Position numbers and translations under genes: made by a program. A DNA stretch of 15,450 nt from Bacillota bacterium (GTDB taxonomy: Bacteria; Bacillota; Clostridia; Peptostreptococcales; Anaerovoracaceae). The stretch is taken from contig JAEEGU010000029.1 in assembly GCA_016280485.1 (NCBI GenBank), positions 1 to 15,450 of the forward strand, in the 5' to 3' direction. The first letter of the stretch is position 1. Each line of letters begins with the position of its first letter. The notes beneath the pieces are model-generated. The model did no database searches. It had not been told where the DNA came from and saw only the letters and a program-made list of their open reading frames with translations. Shown here piece after piece: positions 1 to 6,364 of this stretch.

Positions 1-61
1 GTCGGGTCCGATGGCACACAATTTCTGCCTCGAAGGCGAATATGCGAAGGAGGCGAGATAG
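1..61 (+). CDS. C-terminal tail of a gene cut by the window edge, possibly hydroxymethylpyrimidine kinase ThiD
   Basis: Reading from base 2, nineteen codons run to a TAG at 59-61 that touches the cytX ATG at 62. The residues include S-G-P-M-A-H-N-F. The G-P-x-x-H pattern near the end resembles the GPxNH(F) tail of ThiD kinases, and a pyrimidine kinase next to a pyrimidine transporter would make sense. Only 19 residues are visible, so the identity is a guess. That it is a real gene end is supported by the exact stop/start abutment and by the cytX ribosome binding site (AAGGAGG, 47-53) lying inside its last codons, which implies cotranscription with cytX. Confidence 0.45.
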   Translation, partial: SGPMAHNFCLEGEYAKEAR

Positions 62-1225
62 ATGGAAGAGAGACGTACCTCAGTTTTTGAAAACGGACTT
101 ATATGGTTCGGCGCAGCGGTTTCAATTGCGGAAATCCTGACAGGAACATATTTCGCGCCGCTCGGCTTTCAAAAGGGACTGCTGGCGGTAATAATCGGTC
201 ATATAATAGGCTGCACAATGCTTTTCCTTTCGGGAGTAATCGGCGGAACAGTGCGAAAAAGCGCCATGGAAACCGTAAAAATGAGCTTTGGATATAGGGG
301 AGGACTCCTGTTTTCAATCCTCAATATAATTCAGCTGGTTGGCTGGACCGCGATCATGATATTCGACGGAGCGCTTGCCGCGAATGGGATCGTGGACATA
401 GGCAGCGGCCTTTGGTGTATCGTAATCGGTGCGCTTATCATACTGTGGATTATGATTGGAATCAAAAACCTCGGAAAGGTCAATACCGTCGCGATGTCGG
501 CACTTTTCGTGCTTACACTGGTGCTGTGCTTTGTCATCTTCAGGGGTGGCGCGCTTCCGGGCGCTATAGGAGAAGCGATGAGCTTTGGCGCAGCGGTGGA
601 GCTTTCTGTTGCAATGCCGCTTTCGTGGCTGCCGCTTATAAGCGACTATACCAGAGAGGCAAAGGAGCCTGTAAAGGCGACGGCGGTGAGCACTGTGACA
701 TATGGCATTGTAAGCTGCTGGATGTACGCTATAGGCATGGGAGCCGCTATTTTCACCGGAGAGTCCGATATAGCGCAGATAATGGTAAAGGCGGGGCTTG
801 GCATAGCAGGCCTTTTGATAGTCGTATTTTCGACCGCTACGACCACATTCCTCGATGCATATTCGGCGGGTGTGTCAAGCGAATCTCTGTCAAAAAAAAT
901 CAGCGGCAAGTGGGCGGCCGTAGTCGTTGCCGTCATCGGCACGATCGGTGCGATTTTCTTGCCACTGGGTAATATTACAGAGTTTCTGTATTTTATCGGT
1001 TCGGTGTTTGCGCCTATGATAGCCATTCAGATTGCAGACTTTTTCATCATAAAAGACAGGAGCGACGAAAGTCCTTTCAATGTAAAGAATCTGATTATAT
1101 GGCTGGCGGGCTTTGCCATCTACAGGGTATTAATGGGCGTTGATATCATCGTCGGAAATACTCTGCCGGATATGGCTATAACCATAGTATTATGCGTAAT
1201 CTTTAAATCTGTTCGCAGAAAGTAA
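62..1225 (+). CDS. cytX: CytX-type NCS1 transporter, probable hydroxymethylpyrimidine (thiamine precursor) permease
   Basis: This is an integral membrane permease of the nucleobase:cation symporter-1 family, CytX branch, thought to import hydroxymethylpyrimidine for thiamine salvage. The 387 residues are close to the family length and are almost wholly hydrophobic segments separated by short loops, consistent with 10-12 membrane helices. Family hallmarks are the N-terminal run N-G-L-I-W-F-G-A followed by I-A-E-I-L-T-G-T (residues 11-29), and P-L-S-W-L-P-L-I-S-D-Y-T near residue 190, the conserved NCS1 W-x-P-x-x-x-D-Y motif. The start is firm: AAGGAGG lies nine bases upstream and the previous gene stops one base before the ATG. 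The substrate is inferred from family and possible thiD linkage; no riboswitch is visible because the operon start lies outside the window. The 3' end overlaps the convergent lipoprotein gene by 23 bp. Confidence 0.85.
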   Translation: MEERRTSVFENGLIWFGAAVSIAEILTGTYFAPLGFQKGLLAVIIGHIIGCTMLFLSGVIGGTVRKSAMETVKMSFGYRGGLLFSILNIIQLVGWTAIMIFDGALAANGIVDIGSGLWCIVIGALIILWIMIGIKNLGKVNTVAMSALFVLTLVLCFVIFRGGALPGAIGEAMSFGAAVELSVAMPLSWLPLISDYTREAKEPVKATAVSTVTYGIVSCWMYAIGMGAAIFTGESDIAQIMVKAGLGIAGLLIVVFSTATTTFLDAYSAGVSSESLSKKISGKWAAVVVAVIGTIGAIFLPLGNITEFLYFIGSVFAPMIAIQIADFFIIKDRSDESPFNVKNLIIWLAGFAIYRVLMGVDIIVGNTLPDMAITIVLCVIFKSVRRK

Positions 1226-2681
1226 GGATGACCGCCGTCTGGCGCTCGATATTTTTATCGGTAACACCGTAGGCTATGATGTTTGCATCCGGGATGCGCT
1301 TTGTTACCTTTGTAAGCGAGACATTCTCAAAGCTTGAACCAAACTGGGTATCCTTTTCGTAGATATTGTATGCGGCATTGCATATATTGTCTACGAGAGG
1401 GTAAACCCTGTAGTTTGGAGCGCCATCCTCGCCGGCGGCATCATCGGTATCGGGGAGAGTCATCTCCCAAAAATCTGCAATTTCATATTTCGTATGATTA
1501 AGGTCGTAAAGGCCGCAAAGAGTGGAAACTGTCTTATCGAGAGTTTCCATTTTTGATTCCGAAAGAGAAATCGCGGTCAGATCAATCTCAAAGCTCCCGC
1601 CTGTGGTGCTGCAGTAGGTGATGTTGTTTACCGCAATAGGCTCGCCCTCATCATCCTTGTCGTAGATGCCGTAGAGGCTGGTGTAGATAAAGCTGATGAT
1701 GGCGCTGGTATCGTCGGACGAGATTACCATAGGGTATGCCTCGCGGTCGATTTCGTTGAAATTGTAGACGATATCAGGGTTTGTTTTCAGGTATTTGTCG
1801 ATTGTCTTTGTCTGGGACTTTGTGACCTTTTTGGTGAGCTTGTTAACATCGTTGTCGTTGACAAGAACGATTGCCTGAGCACCGCGTGGGAAACCGGTGC
1901 CGGGCGCAAGATCGGGTGCGAACTCACCGTTTTCGTCCATATATCCGCTGCAAAGGGATACGATTTCAATCAGCGCGCCGGTGCTCTTTAGCTCGGCGAG
2001 CATTTTACCCAGTGTCTTTACGGCATTAAGCTGGTTTGTCTTTCCGGCATGCGTGCCGTTTAGGCCCATGATTGTGATTTCAAAGGCGTTTGTATAGGTT
2101 GCCTCCTGATATGCTATTTCCTTTGTAACGCTGTAGTCATGGCGCGCAGCGGCTGTCGTGATGACGGTGTTGTTCTTTGCGCTGTCAAGCGTAATGAAAT
2201 TGTCTGCCTTTAGATAGCTTTCTTTGACCTTTTCAAGTCCGTATTCAGGCTCGGTGAAAAGGGCACGGATAAAGCCGTGGTTTTCGCTGTACTGCAGTAC
2301 ATACATTATCGCGGTCATCGCCTGTGCCGTGCGGTCGGGAGCGCTGAGGTCCAGCGTGCAGTGCAGAATCACTGAGTCGCAGGCCTCACGGCCCTCGTCG
2401 GTTGCAACCGTTGAAATAATTACGTTGTCCCAACTGTCGTGGGAAACCTTAAAATTATCATTTAACAGTCCCCATTCGTATATGTAGTTTGCAACATCTG
2501 AAGAGTCAGCGGCATTAAACACCGCACTCTTGTTGATTTCGTAAAGCGTAGTCAAAAGCTCGGTATCGACTTCCTCGGCTGTGTAGTCCTCGTCGCCGCA
2601 GGCGGTAAAGAGGGTAAAGCAGAGAGTTAAGATTAAAACGAGCGCTATGCCTCTAAACAATGTAGTATTTTTCAGCTTCAT
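1203..2681 (-). CDS. Lipoprotein resembling a degenerate M20C (PepD-type) metallopeptidase
   Basis: The 492-residue product starts with a signal peptide (K-L-K-N, then a hydrophobic core at 8-26) ending in F-T-A-C, so Cys28 is the likely lipidated residue and the protein should sit on the outer face of the membrane. Read by eye against aminoacyl-histidine dipeptidase PepD, several blocks line up in order. V-I-L-H-C-T-L-D (104-111) matches VVLQAHLD. D116 followed by A-M-T-A matches the ADNGIGMASA block. F-T-E-P-E (142-146) matches MTEEA. T-L-D-S (164-167) matches NTDS. G-L-N-G-T-H-A-G (206-213) matches GLKGGHSG. G-T-G-F-P-R (271-276) matches the G-T-(x)-R-N-A-I-P-R region. Several metal ligands are missing: the first His is Thr109, a Glu appears replaced by Pro145, and the last His near the C-terminus is not found. 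A pseudo-enzyme or binding protein is therefore more likely than an active peptidase. The start is supported by GGAGGT at 2689-2694 (minus strand) and a promoter. Lipoprotein status is fairly sure; the M20C relation is moderate; the function is unknown. Confidence 0.7.
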   Translation of the reverse strand: MKLKNTTLFRGIALVLILTLCFTLFTACGDEDYTAEEVDTELLTTLYEINKSAVFNAADSSDVANYIYEWGLLNDNFKVSHDSWDNVIISTVATDEGREACDSVILHCTLDLSAPDRTAQAMTAIMYVLQYSENHGFIRALFTEPEYGLEKVKESYLKADNFITLDSAKNNTVITTAAARHDYSVTKEIAYQEATYTNAFEITIMGLNGTHAGKTNQLNAVKTLGKMLAELKSTGALIEIVSLCSGYMDENGEFAPDLAPGTGFPRGAQAIVLVNDNDVNKLTKKVTKSQTKTIDKYLKTNPDIVYNFNEIDREAYPMVISSDDTSAIISFIYTSLYGIYDKDDEGEPIAVNNITYCSTTGGSFEIDLTAISLSESKMETLDKTVSTLCGLYDLNHTKYEIADFWEMTLPDTDDAAGEDGAPNYRVYPLVDNICNAAYNIYEKDTQFGSSFENVSLTKVTKRIPDANIIAYGVTDKNIERQTAVILTFCEQI

Positions 2682-2708
2682 TATATTGACCTCCGATTGA
2701 CATTACCT

Positions 2709-2736
2709 ATTATATCAGTAAATCAAGTAAAATCAA
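2709..2736 (-). promoter_or_regulatory. Probable sigma-A promoter of the lipoprotein gene
   Basis: On the minus strand, TTGATT (2731-2736) is followed after 16 bases by a perfect TATAAT (2709-2714). Transcription would begin near 2702, giving a leader of about 20 bases that contains the GGAGGT ribosome binding site. Confidence 0.6.
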
Positions 2737-2861
2737 CATTCACTAGACAAAATTCGAGTAAAAAAGTACGCTCAAATAATGTTAGTTATGTAAACTAAAA
2801 ATACCTTTTTGCTAAAAATCGACAAAAAAGCGCGACATTTTTGCTACGGATTTTTTTGAGA

Positions 2862-2885
2862 AAATTGAATCCCGGGTTTAAATTT
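2862..2885. repeat. 24-bp imperfect palindrome centred on CCCGGG
   Basis: The left half AAATTGAATCCC pairs with the right half GGGTTTAAATTT at 10 of 12 positions, with no central spacer. A loop-free palindrome cannot fold well as RNA, so a DNA-level operator for a dimeric regulator is more plausible. It stands out as a GC-centred site in AT-rich DNA, between the lipoprotein and nrdD promoters. No regulator is identified. Confidence 0.4.
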
Positions 2886-2972
2886 GCGTTCAGTTTTTTT
2901 AGAACACACTTGTTTTCAACAAAAACGAATTTAGTGCACAGAAAAAGACAATTTGTATTTAAAAAAGTGCTT

Positions 2973-2999
2973 TTGAAGTAAACCATTTTGTAGTATTAT
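2973..2999 (+). promoter_or_regulatory. Possible sigma-A promoter of nrdD
   Basis: A good -10, TATTAT, lies at 2994-2999. The best -35 is TTGAAG at 2973-2978, but the 15-base spacer is short. Transcription would start near 3006, placing the inverted repeat and the NrdR-like box in the first 35 transcribed bases. The -10 is better supported than the -35. Confidence 0.4.
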
Positions 3000-3022
3000 T
3001 TTACTTGTCGGAACGGACAAAC

Positions 3023-3038
3023 ACACAAGATGTTGTGG
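3023..3038 (+). promoter_or_regulatory. NrdR-box-like operator upstream of nrdD
   Basis: ACACAAGATGTTGTGG matches the known NrdR consensus (ACACwATATATwGTGT) at 14 of 16 positions and contains the perfect inverted arms CACAA/TTGTG. NrdR is the ATP/dATP-sensing repressor of ribonucleotide reductase genes, so the position just upstream of nrdD is as expected. NrdR boxes normally come in pairs about three helical turns apart; no clear partner is seen at that spacing. A half-match starts at 3040 (ACACTA) and a 10/16 match lies at 2981-2996. Confidence 0.6.
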
Positions 3039-3068
3039 AACACTAGGTATGAAGGAGAAATATTAAAA

Positions 3069-5420
3069 ATGGATTCTATCAGAAAAATTATCAAAAGAGA
3101 TGGCAGGGAGGCGTACTTTAATGTAGATAAAATTGCAGACGCCATCTTCAAGGCAGCACAGGTCCTTGGTGGTAATGATCGCGATATGGCAAAGTATCTG
3201 GCACGCCAGGTTGAGATTTATCTTCTTGAGGTCTGCCACAATGATACACCTACGGTAGAACAGATTCAGGACGCGGTAGAAAAGATTCTCATCGAAAACG
3301 GTCATGCGCGTACAGCAAAGGAATACATCCTTTATCGTGCAGAGCGTACCAGAGTAAGGGAAATGAACACCCGCCTGATGAAAATATATGAAGACCTTAC
3401 TTTTAAAGCAGCAAAGGACAACGATATAAAGCGTGAGAATGCAAACATCGACGGCGATACCGCAATGGGTACCATGCTCAAATACGGCTCTGAGGGTGCA
3501 AAGCAGTTCAATGAAATGTATGTGCTCCATCCGGCTCACGCAAAGGCTCATTCCGAGGGCGATATTCATATTCATGACTTCGATTTCTACACCCTCACTA
3601 TGACATGCTGCCAGATTGACCTTTTAAAGCTTTTAAAGGACGGCTTTTCGACAGGTCACGGACATCTTCGTGAACCAAACGACATCGCAAGCTATTCGGC
3701 ACTTGCCTGCATAGCAATTCAGTCCAATCAGAATGACCAGCACGGTGGCCAGTCCATTCCGAACTTCGACTACGGCATGGCTCCGGGCGTAAAGAAGACC
3801 TACAAAAAGCTCTATTGGACAAACCTTGGAAAGCTCATCAATCTCTTCTATGATATAGATGATGCGACAGAAAAGGTAAAGGCTATCGGCGAAGAAATCG
3901 AGAAAAACGAAGGCGTTTGCCCTTGCATGGCATGGGGAAACAACTACAAAGAGCTCGAGGCTAATGAGCTTGCAAAGTTCATCGACAAAGAAAACATCGA
4001 GAAATTCCAGACAAAGGCTACAAAGTATGCCGACGAAGAAATTCGCCGCGCAACCTACCAGGCAATGGAAGCTCTCGTTCATAACCTTAACACCATGCAC
4101 TCCAGAGCAGGCGCACAGATTCCGTTCTCATCAATTAACTACGGAACCGACACATCTCCTGAGGGCAGACTCGTAATCGAGATGGTGCTCAAAGCACAGG
4201 AAGCGGGCCTCGGCCACGGCGAAACACCTATCTTCCCAATCCACATCTTCAAGGTAAAGGAAGGCGTTTCATACAATCCTGAGGATCCGAACTACGACCT
4301 CTTTAAGCTGGCGCTCCGCGTATCCGCAAAGCGCCTCTTCCCGAACTTCTCGTTCCTCGATGCGCCATATAACAAGGCATACTACAAAGAGGGCGACCCT
4401 AACACAGAGGTTGCATACATGGGCTGCCGTACAAGAGTTATCGGCAACATGTATGATCCCAGCCGCGAGGTGGTAGGTGGCAGAGGAAACCTTTCTTTCA
4501 CATCCATCAACCTGCCTAGAATCGCAATAAAGGCAAACGGAAACTTAGAATTCTTCTTTGAAGAGCTCGACCGCAAAATCGACCTTTGCATCGAGCAGCT
4601 CGGCGAAAGATTCAAGATTCAGTGCTCAAAGAAAGTAAAGAACTTCCCGTTCCTGATGGGACAGGGCGTATGGCTCGATTCTGACAAGCTCGGCCCTGAC
4701 GATACGGTTGAGGAAGTCATCAAACACGGCACGCTTACAGTCGGCTTCATCGGCCTTGCCGAAGCGTTAAAGGCCTTAACCGGCAAACACCACGGCGAAT
4801 CCAAGGAAGCTCAGTCACTCGGACTTGAGATTGTCGGATACATGAGAAAGAGACTCGACGAGGAGGCTAAGAAGACACACCTTAACTGGTCGCTCATAGC
4901 TACACCTGCAGAGGGCCTTTCCGGACGTTTCGTTCGCATCGACCGCCAGAAGTTTGGCGAAATCGAGGGCGTTACAGACAAGGAATATTACACCAACTCA
5001 TTCCATATTCCTGTATCCTTCCCAATCAGCGCATTCGACAAGATTCGCCTCGAGGCACCTTATCATGCACTGACAAACGGCGGACACATCTCCTATGTAG
5101 AGCTTGACGGAGACCCGCTTAAGAACCTCGACGCGTTCGAGCAGGTAGTTCGCTGCATGAAGGAAAACGGCGTAGGCTACGGCTCAATCAACCACCCTGT
5201 AGACCGCGACCCTGTCTGCGGATACACAGGCATCATTGATAACGAGTGCCCATGCTGCGGACGTACCGAAACGGGCGAATCCGACGGCTTTGAGAGAATC
5301 AGACGTATCACAGGCTACCTCGTAGGCGACATGAGCAAGTGGAACGATGCAAAGCGCAGCGAGGAAAGCGACAGAGTTCACCACGGCGTTTCAGCCGACG
5401 GCGAAATGGAGCAGCTTTAA
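3069..5420 (+). CDS. nrdD: Anaerobic (class III) ribonucleoside-triphosphate reductase
   Basis: NrdD reduces ribonucleoside triphosphates to deoxyribonucleotides in the cytoplasm using an oxygen-sensitive glycyl radical. The 783 residues hold an N-terminal ATP-cone (about 1-95, beginning I-R-K-I-I-K-R-D-G-R), which senses ATP/dATP, and then the ten-stranded catalytic barrel. Visible key sites are Cys180/Cys181 in T-C-C-Q-I-D, the finger-loop cysteine Cys453 in M-G-C-R-T-R, a C-terminal metal-site region with Cys717, Cys727, Cys729 and Cys730, and the glycyl radical motif R-I-T-G-Y-L with Gly749. The ATG at 3069 is preferred over an in-frame ATG at 3030: it has AAGGAG 11-12 bases upstream, matches the usual protein start, and the upstream codons overlap the NrdR-like operator. 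Codon use resembles that of highly expressed genes (few AGG codons). nrdG follows after 5 bases. Confidence 0.96.
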   Translation: MDSIRKIIKRDGREAYFNVDKIADAIFKAAQVLGGNDRDMAKYLARQVEIYLLEVCHNDTPTVEQIQDAVEKILIENGHARTAKEYILYRAERTRVREMNTRLMKIYEDLTFKAAKDNDIKRENANIDGDTAMGTMLKYGSEGAKQFNEMYVLHPAHAKAHSEGDIHIHDFDFYTLTMTCCQIDLLKLLKDGFSTGHGHLREPNDIASYSALACIAIQSNQNDQHGGQSIPNFDYGMAPGVKKTYKKLYWTNLGKLINLFYDIDDATEKVKAIGEEIEKNEGVCPCMAWGNNYKELEANELAKFIDKENIEKFQTKATKYADEEIRRATYQAMEALVHNLNTMHSRAGAQIPFSSINYGTDTSPEGRLVIEMVLKAQEAGLGHGETPIFPIHIFKVKEGVSYNPEDPNYDLFKLALRVSAKRLFPNFSFLDAPYNKAYYKEGDPNTEVAYMGCRTRVIGNMYDPSREVVGGRGNLSFTSINLPRIAIKANGNLEFFFEELDRKIDLCIEQLGERFKIQCSKKVKNFPFLMGQGVWLDSDKLGPDDTVEEVIKHGTLTVGFIGLAEALKALTGKHHGESKEAQSLGLEIVGYMRKRLDEEAKKTHLNWSLIATPAEGLSGRFVRIDRQKFGEIEGVTDKEYYTNSFHIPVSFPISAFDKIRLEAPYHALTNGGHISYVELDGDPLKNLDAFEQVVRCMKENGVGYGSINHPVDRDPVCGYTGIIDNECPCCGRTETGESDGFERIRRITGYLVGDMSKWNDAKRSEESDRVHHGVSADGEMEQL

Positions 5421-5425
5421 GATTT

Positions 5426-5974
5426 ATGACCATGCAAATATCTTCACCAAACAATAATCAATGCGACACCCTCGGCGAGCTTCGGCTCGCCGGTGTCGTC
5501 AGGGAATCAATAGTTGACGGACCGGGACTAAGGTTTGCAATCTTTTGTCAGGGCTGCCCACACGGCTGTGAGGGCTGCCATAATCCGGAGACTCATGATT
5601 TCGAAGGCGGCTATATGTGTCCGATATCGCGCATAATGGATGCGATAGACAAAAACCCTCTGCTTGCGGGCGTGACCTTTTCGGGCGGCGAGCCGATGTG
5701 CCAGCCGGAGGCGTTCCTTACAATCGCAAAGGAATGTAAAAAGAGGGGACTTAATGTAATGTGCTATTCGGGCTTTACCTATGATGAGCTTATGGAGAAG
5801 GCTAAAACTGAGCCTGCAGTCGGCGAGCTTATGGGGCTTTTAGACTATCTTGTGGATGGTAAGTTCGTGCTTGCGGAAAGAGACCTTTCGCTTCTCTTTA
5901 GGGGCAGCCGTAACCAGCGCTACATAGACATGAACAAAACCCGCGAGGCCGGGGAAATCGTCCTGGCGGGTTAG
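5426..5974 (+). CDS. nrdG: Anaerobic ribonucleotide reductase activating protein (radical SAM activase)
   Basis: NrdG uses a 4Fe-4S cluster and S-adenosylmethionine to install the glycyl radical on NrdD. The cluster motif is C-P-H-G-C-E-G-C (Cys44, Cys48, Cys51, a C-x3-C-x2-C), preceded by the typical S-I-V-D-G-P-G-L-R block and followed by T-F-S-G-G-E-P, the glycine-rich SAM-binding strand. At 182 residues it is slightly longer than many family members because of an extra N-terminus. The start is uncertain: ATG 5426 has GGAG (5408-5411, inside the end of nrdD) at a rather long 14-base spacing, and ATG 5432 is also in frame. Cotranscription with nrdD is nearly certain given the 5-base gap. 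Confidence 0.93.
   Translation: MTMQISSPNNNQCDTLGELRLAGVVRESIVDGPGLRFAIFCQGCPHGCEGCHNPETHDFEGGYMCPISRIMDAIDKNPLLAGVTFSGGEPMCQPEAFLTIAKECKKRGLNVMCYSGFTYDELMEKAKTEPAVGELMGLLDYLVDGKFVLAERDLSLLFRGSRNQRYIDMNKTREAGEIVLAG
5463..5499 (+). other. Very stable cUUCGg hairpin inside the 5' part of nrdG
   Basis: Arms CGGCGAGC (5473-5480) and GCTCGCCG (5485-5492) form a perfect 8-bp GC-rich stem with a TTCG loop closed by C-G, the known extra-stable tetraloop. The stem continues below a CCT bulge with GCGACAC (5463-5469) against GTGTCGT (5493-5499), six pairs plus one G-U. No T-run follows, so it is not a standard terminator. It lies about 13-25 codons into nrdG and could slow translation or protect the upstream nrdD message from 3' decay. 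Confidence 0.6.
5938..5972 (+). other. Hairpin at the end of nrdG without a T-run
   Basis: AACCCGC (5938-5944) can pair with GCGGGTT (5966-5972), with AGG/CCT pairing inside. It overlaps the nrdG stop codon but is followed by an A-rich stretch, so intrinsic termination is doubtful. It may be only a coding-sequence coincidence or a weak end signal for the nrdDG message. Confidence 0.3.
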
Positions 5975-5997
5975 CCTGAAAAAAATGAAAAAAATGC

Positions 5998-6026
5998 TTG
6001 AAATACTTCATGTCATATGGTAGAAT
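5998..6026 (+). promoter_or_regulatory. Sigma-A promoter of rpmB
   Basis: TTGAAA (5998-6003), a 17-base spacer and TAGAAT (6021-6026) give a near-consensus promoter 24 bases after the nrdG stop. Transcription should begin near 6033, leaving a leader of about 58 bases. Confidence 0.75.
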
Positions 6027-6033
6027 CATTATT

Positions 6034-6060
6034 GTTCGTGTGCAAACTTATGCGGCGAAC
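6034..6060 (+). other. Possible hairpin at the 5' end of the rpmB leader
   Basis: GTTCG (6034-6038) pairs with CGAAC (6056-6060); inside, after a small internal loop, GCA pairs with TGC around AACTTA. It would sit at the very 5' end of the rpmB message, where such hairpins can stabilise RNA or bind a ribosomal protein. The stem is short, so significance is uncertain. Confidence 0.3.
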
Positions 6061-6091
6061 TTAGAAAGAAATTACAAGGAGGTGCGGTAAA

Positions 6092-6286
6092 ATGTCAAGA
6101 AAATGCGAGATTTGCGGTAAGGGCCAGGTTTCAGGAAACAACGTTTCCCATTCCAACAGACACACCAGAAGAAAGTGGAATGCTAACATCCAGACTGTAA
6201 AATTACAGGAAGAAAACGGAGCTGTAAGAAGAGCTAACGTTTGCACAAGATGCATCAGATCCGGAAAAGTAAACCGTGCCATCTAA
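6092..6286 (+). CDS. rpmB: 50S ribosomal protein L28
   Basis: This 64-residue basic protein is a component of the large ribosomal subunit. It is the zinc-binding (C+) form of L28: C5-x-x-C8 near the start and C51-x-x-C54 near the end form the ribbon. The conserved S-H-S-N-R-H-T-R-R-K-W block (residues 19-29) is clear. The start is fixed by a strong AAGGAGGTG (6076-6084) ending seven bases before ATG. The gene is a single transcription unit with its own promoter and terminator. In many Firmicutes rpmB is followed by yloU, as here. Confidence 0.97.
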   Translation: MSRKCEICGKGQVSGNNVSHSNRHTRRKWNANIQTVKLQEENGAVRRANVCTRCIRSGKVNRAI

Positions 6287-6302
6287 TTCCGATAAATCAA
6301 AC

Positions 6303-6329
6303 AAGACTCGTCGTTGACGAGTCTTTTTT
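6303..6329 (+). terminator. Intrinsic terminator of rpmB
   Basis: A perfect 10-bp stem, AAGACTCGTC (6303-6312) with GACGAGTCTT (6316-6325), has a GTT loop and a T-run (6324-6329). It lies 16 bases after the rpmB stop. The loop and right arm also contain the -35 of the downstream promoter. Confidence 0.9.
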
Positions 6330-6342
6330 CATGCCGTAAAAT
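6314..6342 (+). promoter_or_regulatory. Promoter of yloU-recG-rsmD, with its -35 inside the rpmB terminator
   Basis: TTGACG (6314-6319) lies within the loop and right arm of the rpmB terminator. After exactly 17 bases comes TAAAAT (6337-6342). Both hexamers match consensus at five of six positions. Transcription would begin near 6349, leaving about 16 bases that hold the GGAGG ribosome binding site (6354-6358) of yloU. Confidence 0.6.
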
Positions 6343-6364
6343 AGAAGAGTAACGGAGGTTTAAA

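Larger units (their letters stand above)
2682..3068. other. 387-bp AT-rich divergent intergenic region with clustered regulatory signals
   Basis: This spacer separates the divergent lipoprotein and nrdD genes. No convincing gene lies in it: the only longer open frame (minus strand, 2795-2986) has no ribosome binding site and a low-complexity product. It contains the lipoprotein promoter (2709-2736) and a 9-bp direct repeat TTTTTGCTA at 2806-2814 and 2838-2846, 32 bp apart. It also holds an imperfect palindrome (2862-2885), a likely nrdD promoter (2973-2999), an inverted repeat (3005-3020) and a NrdR-like box (3023-3038). Runs of A and T are frequent and could bend the DNA. Confidence 0.6.

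Noticed and set aside
2795..2986. 63-codon minus-strand open frame in the lipoprotein/nrdD spacer
   Set aside because: No ribosome binding site, low-complexity Lys/Phe/Asn-rich product, and it overlaps several putative regulatory elements; likely a by-product of AT-rich DNA.
3030..3068. Longer nrdD start at ATG 3030
   Set aside because: It lies inside the NrdR-like operator, has no ribosome binding site, and adds 13 residues not typical of the family; ATG 3069 has AAGGAG.
5339..5425. Longer NrdG form overlapping the end of nrdD
   Set aside because: The extra 29 basic residues are the out-of-frame shadow of the nrdD C-terminus; NrdG proteins do not have such an extension.
5984..6000. A-rich run after nrdG as a minus-strand terminator tail
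   Set aside because: No minus-strand gene lies to its right, and no stem precedes the run in the right orientation.
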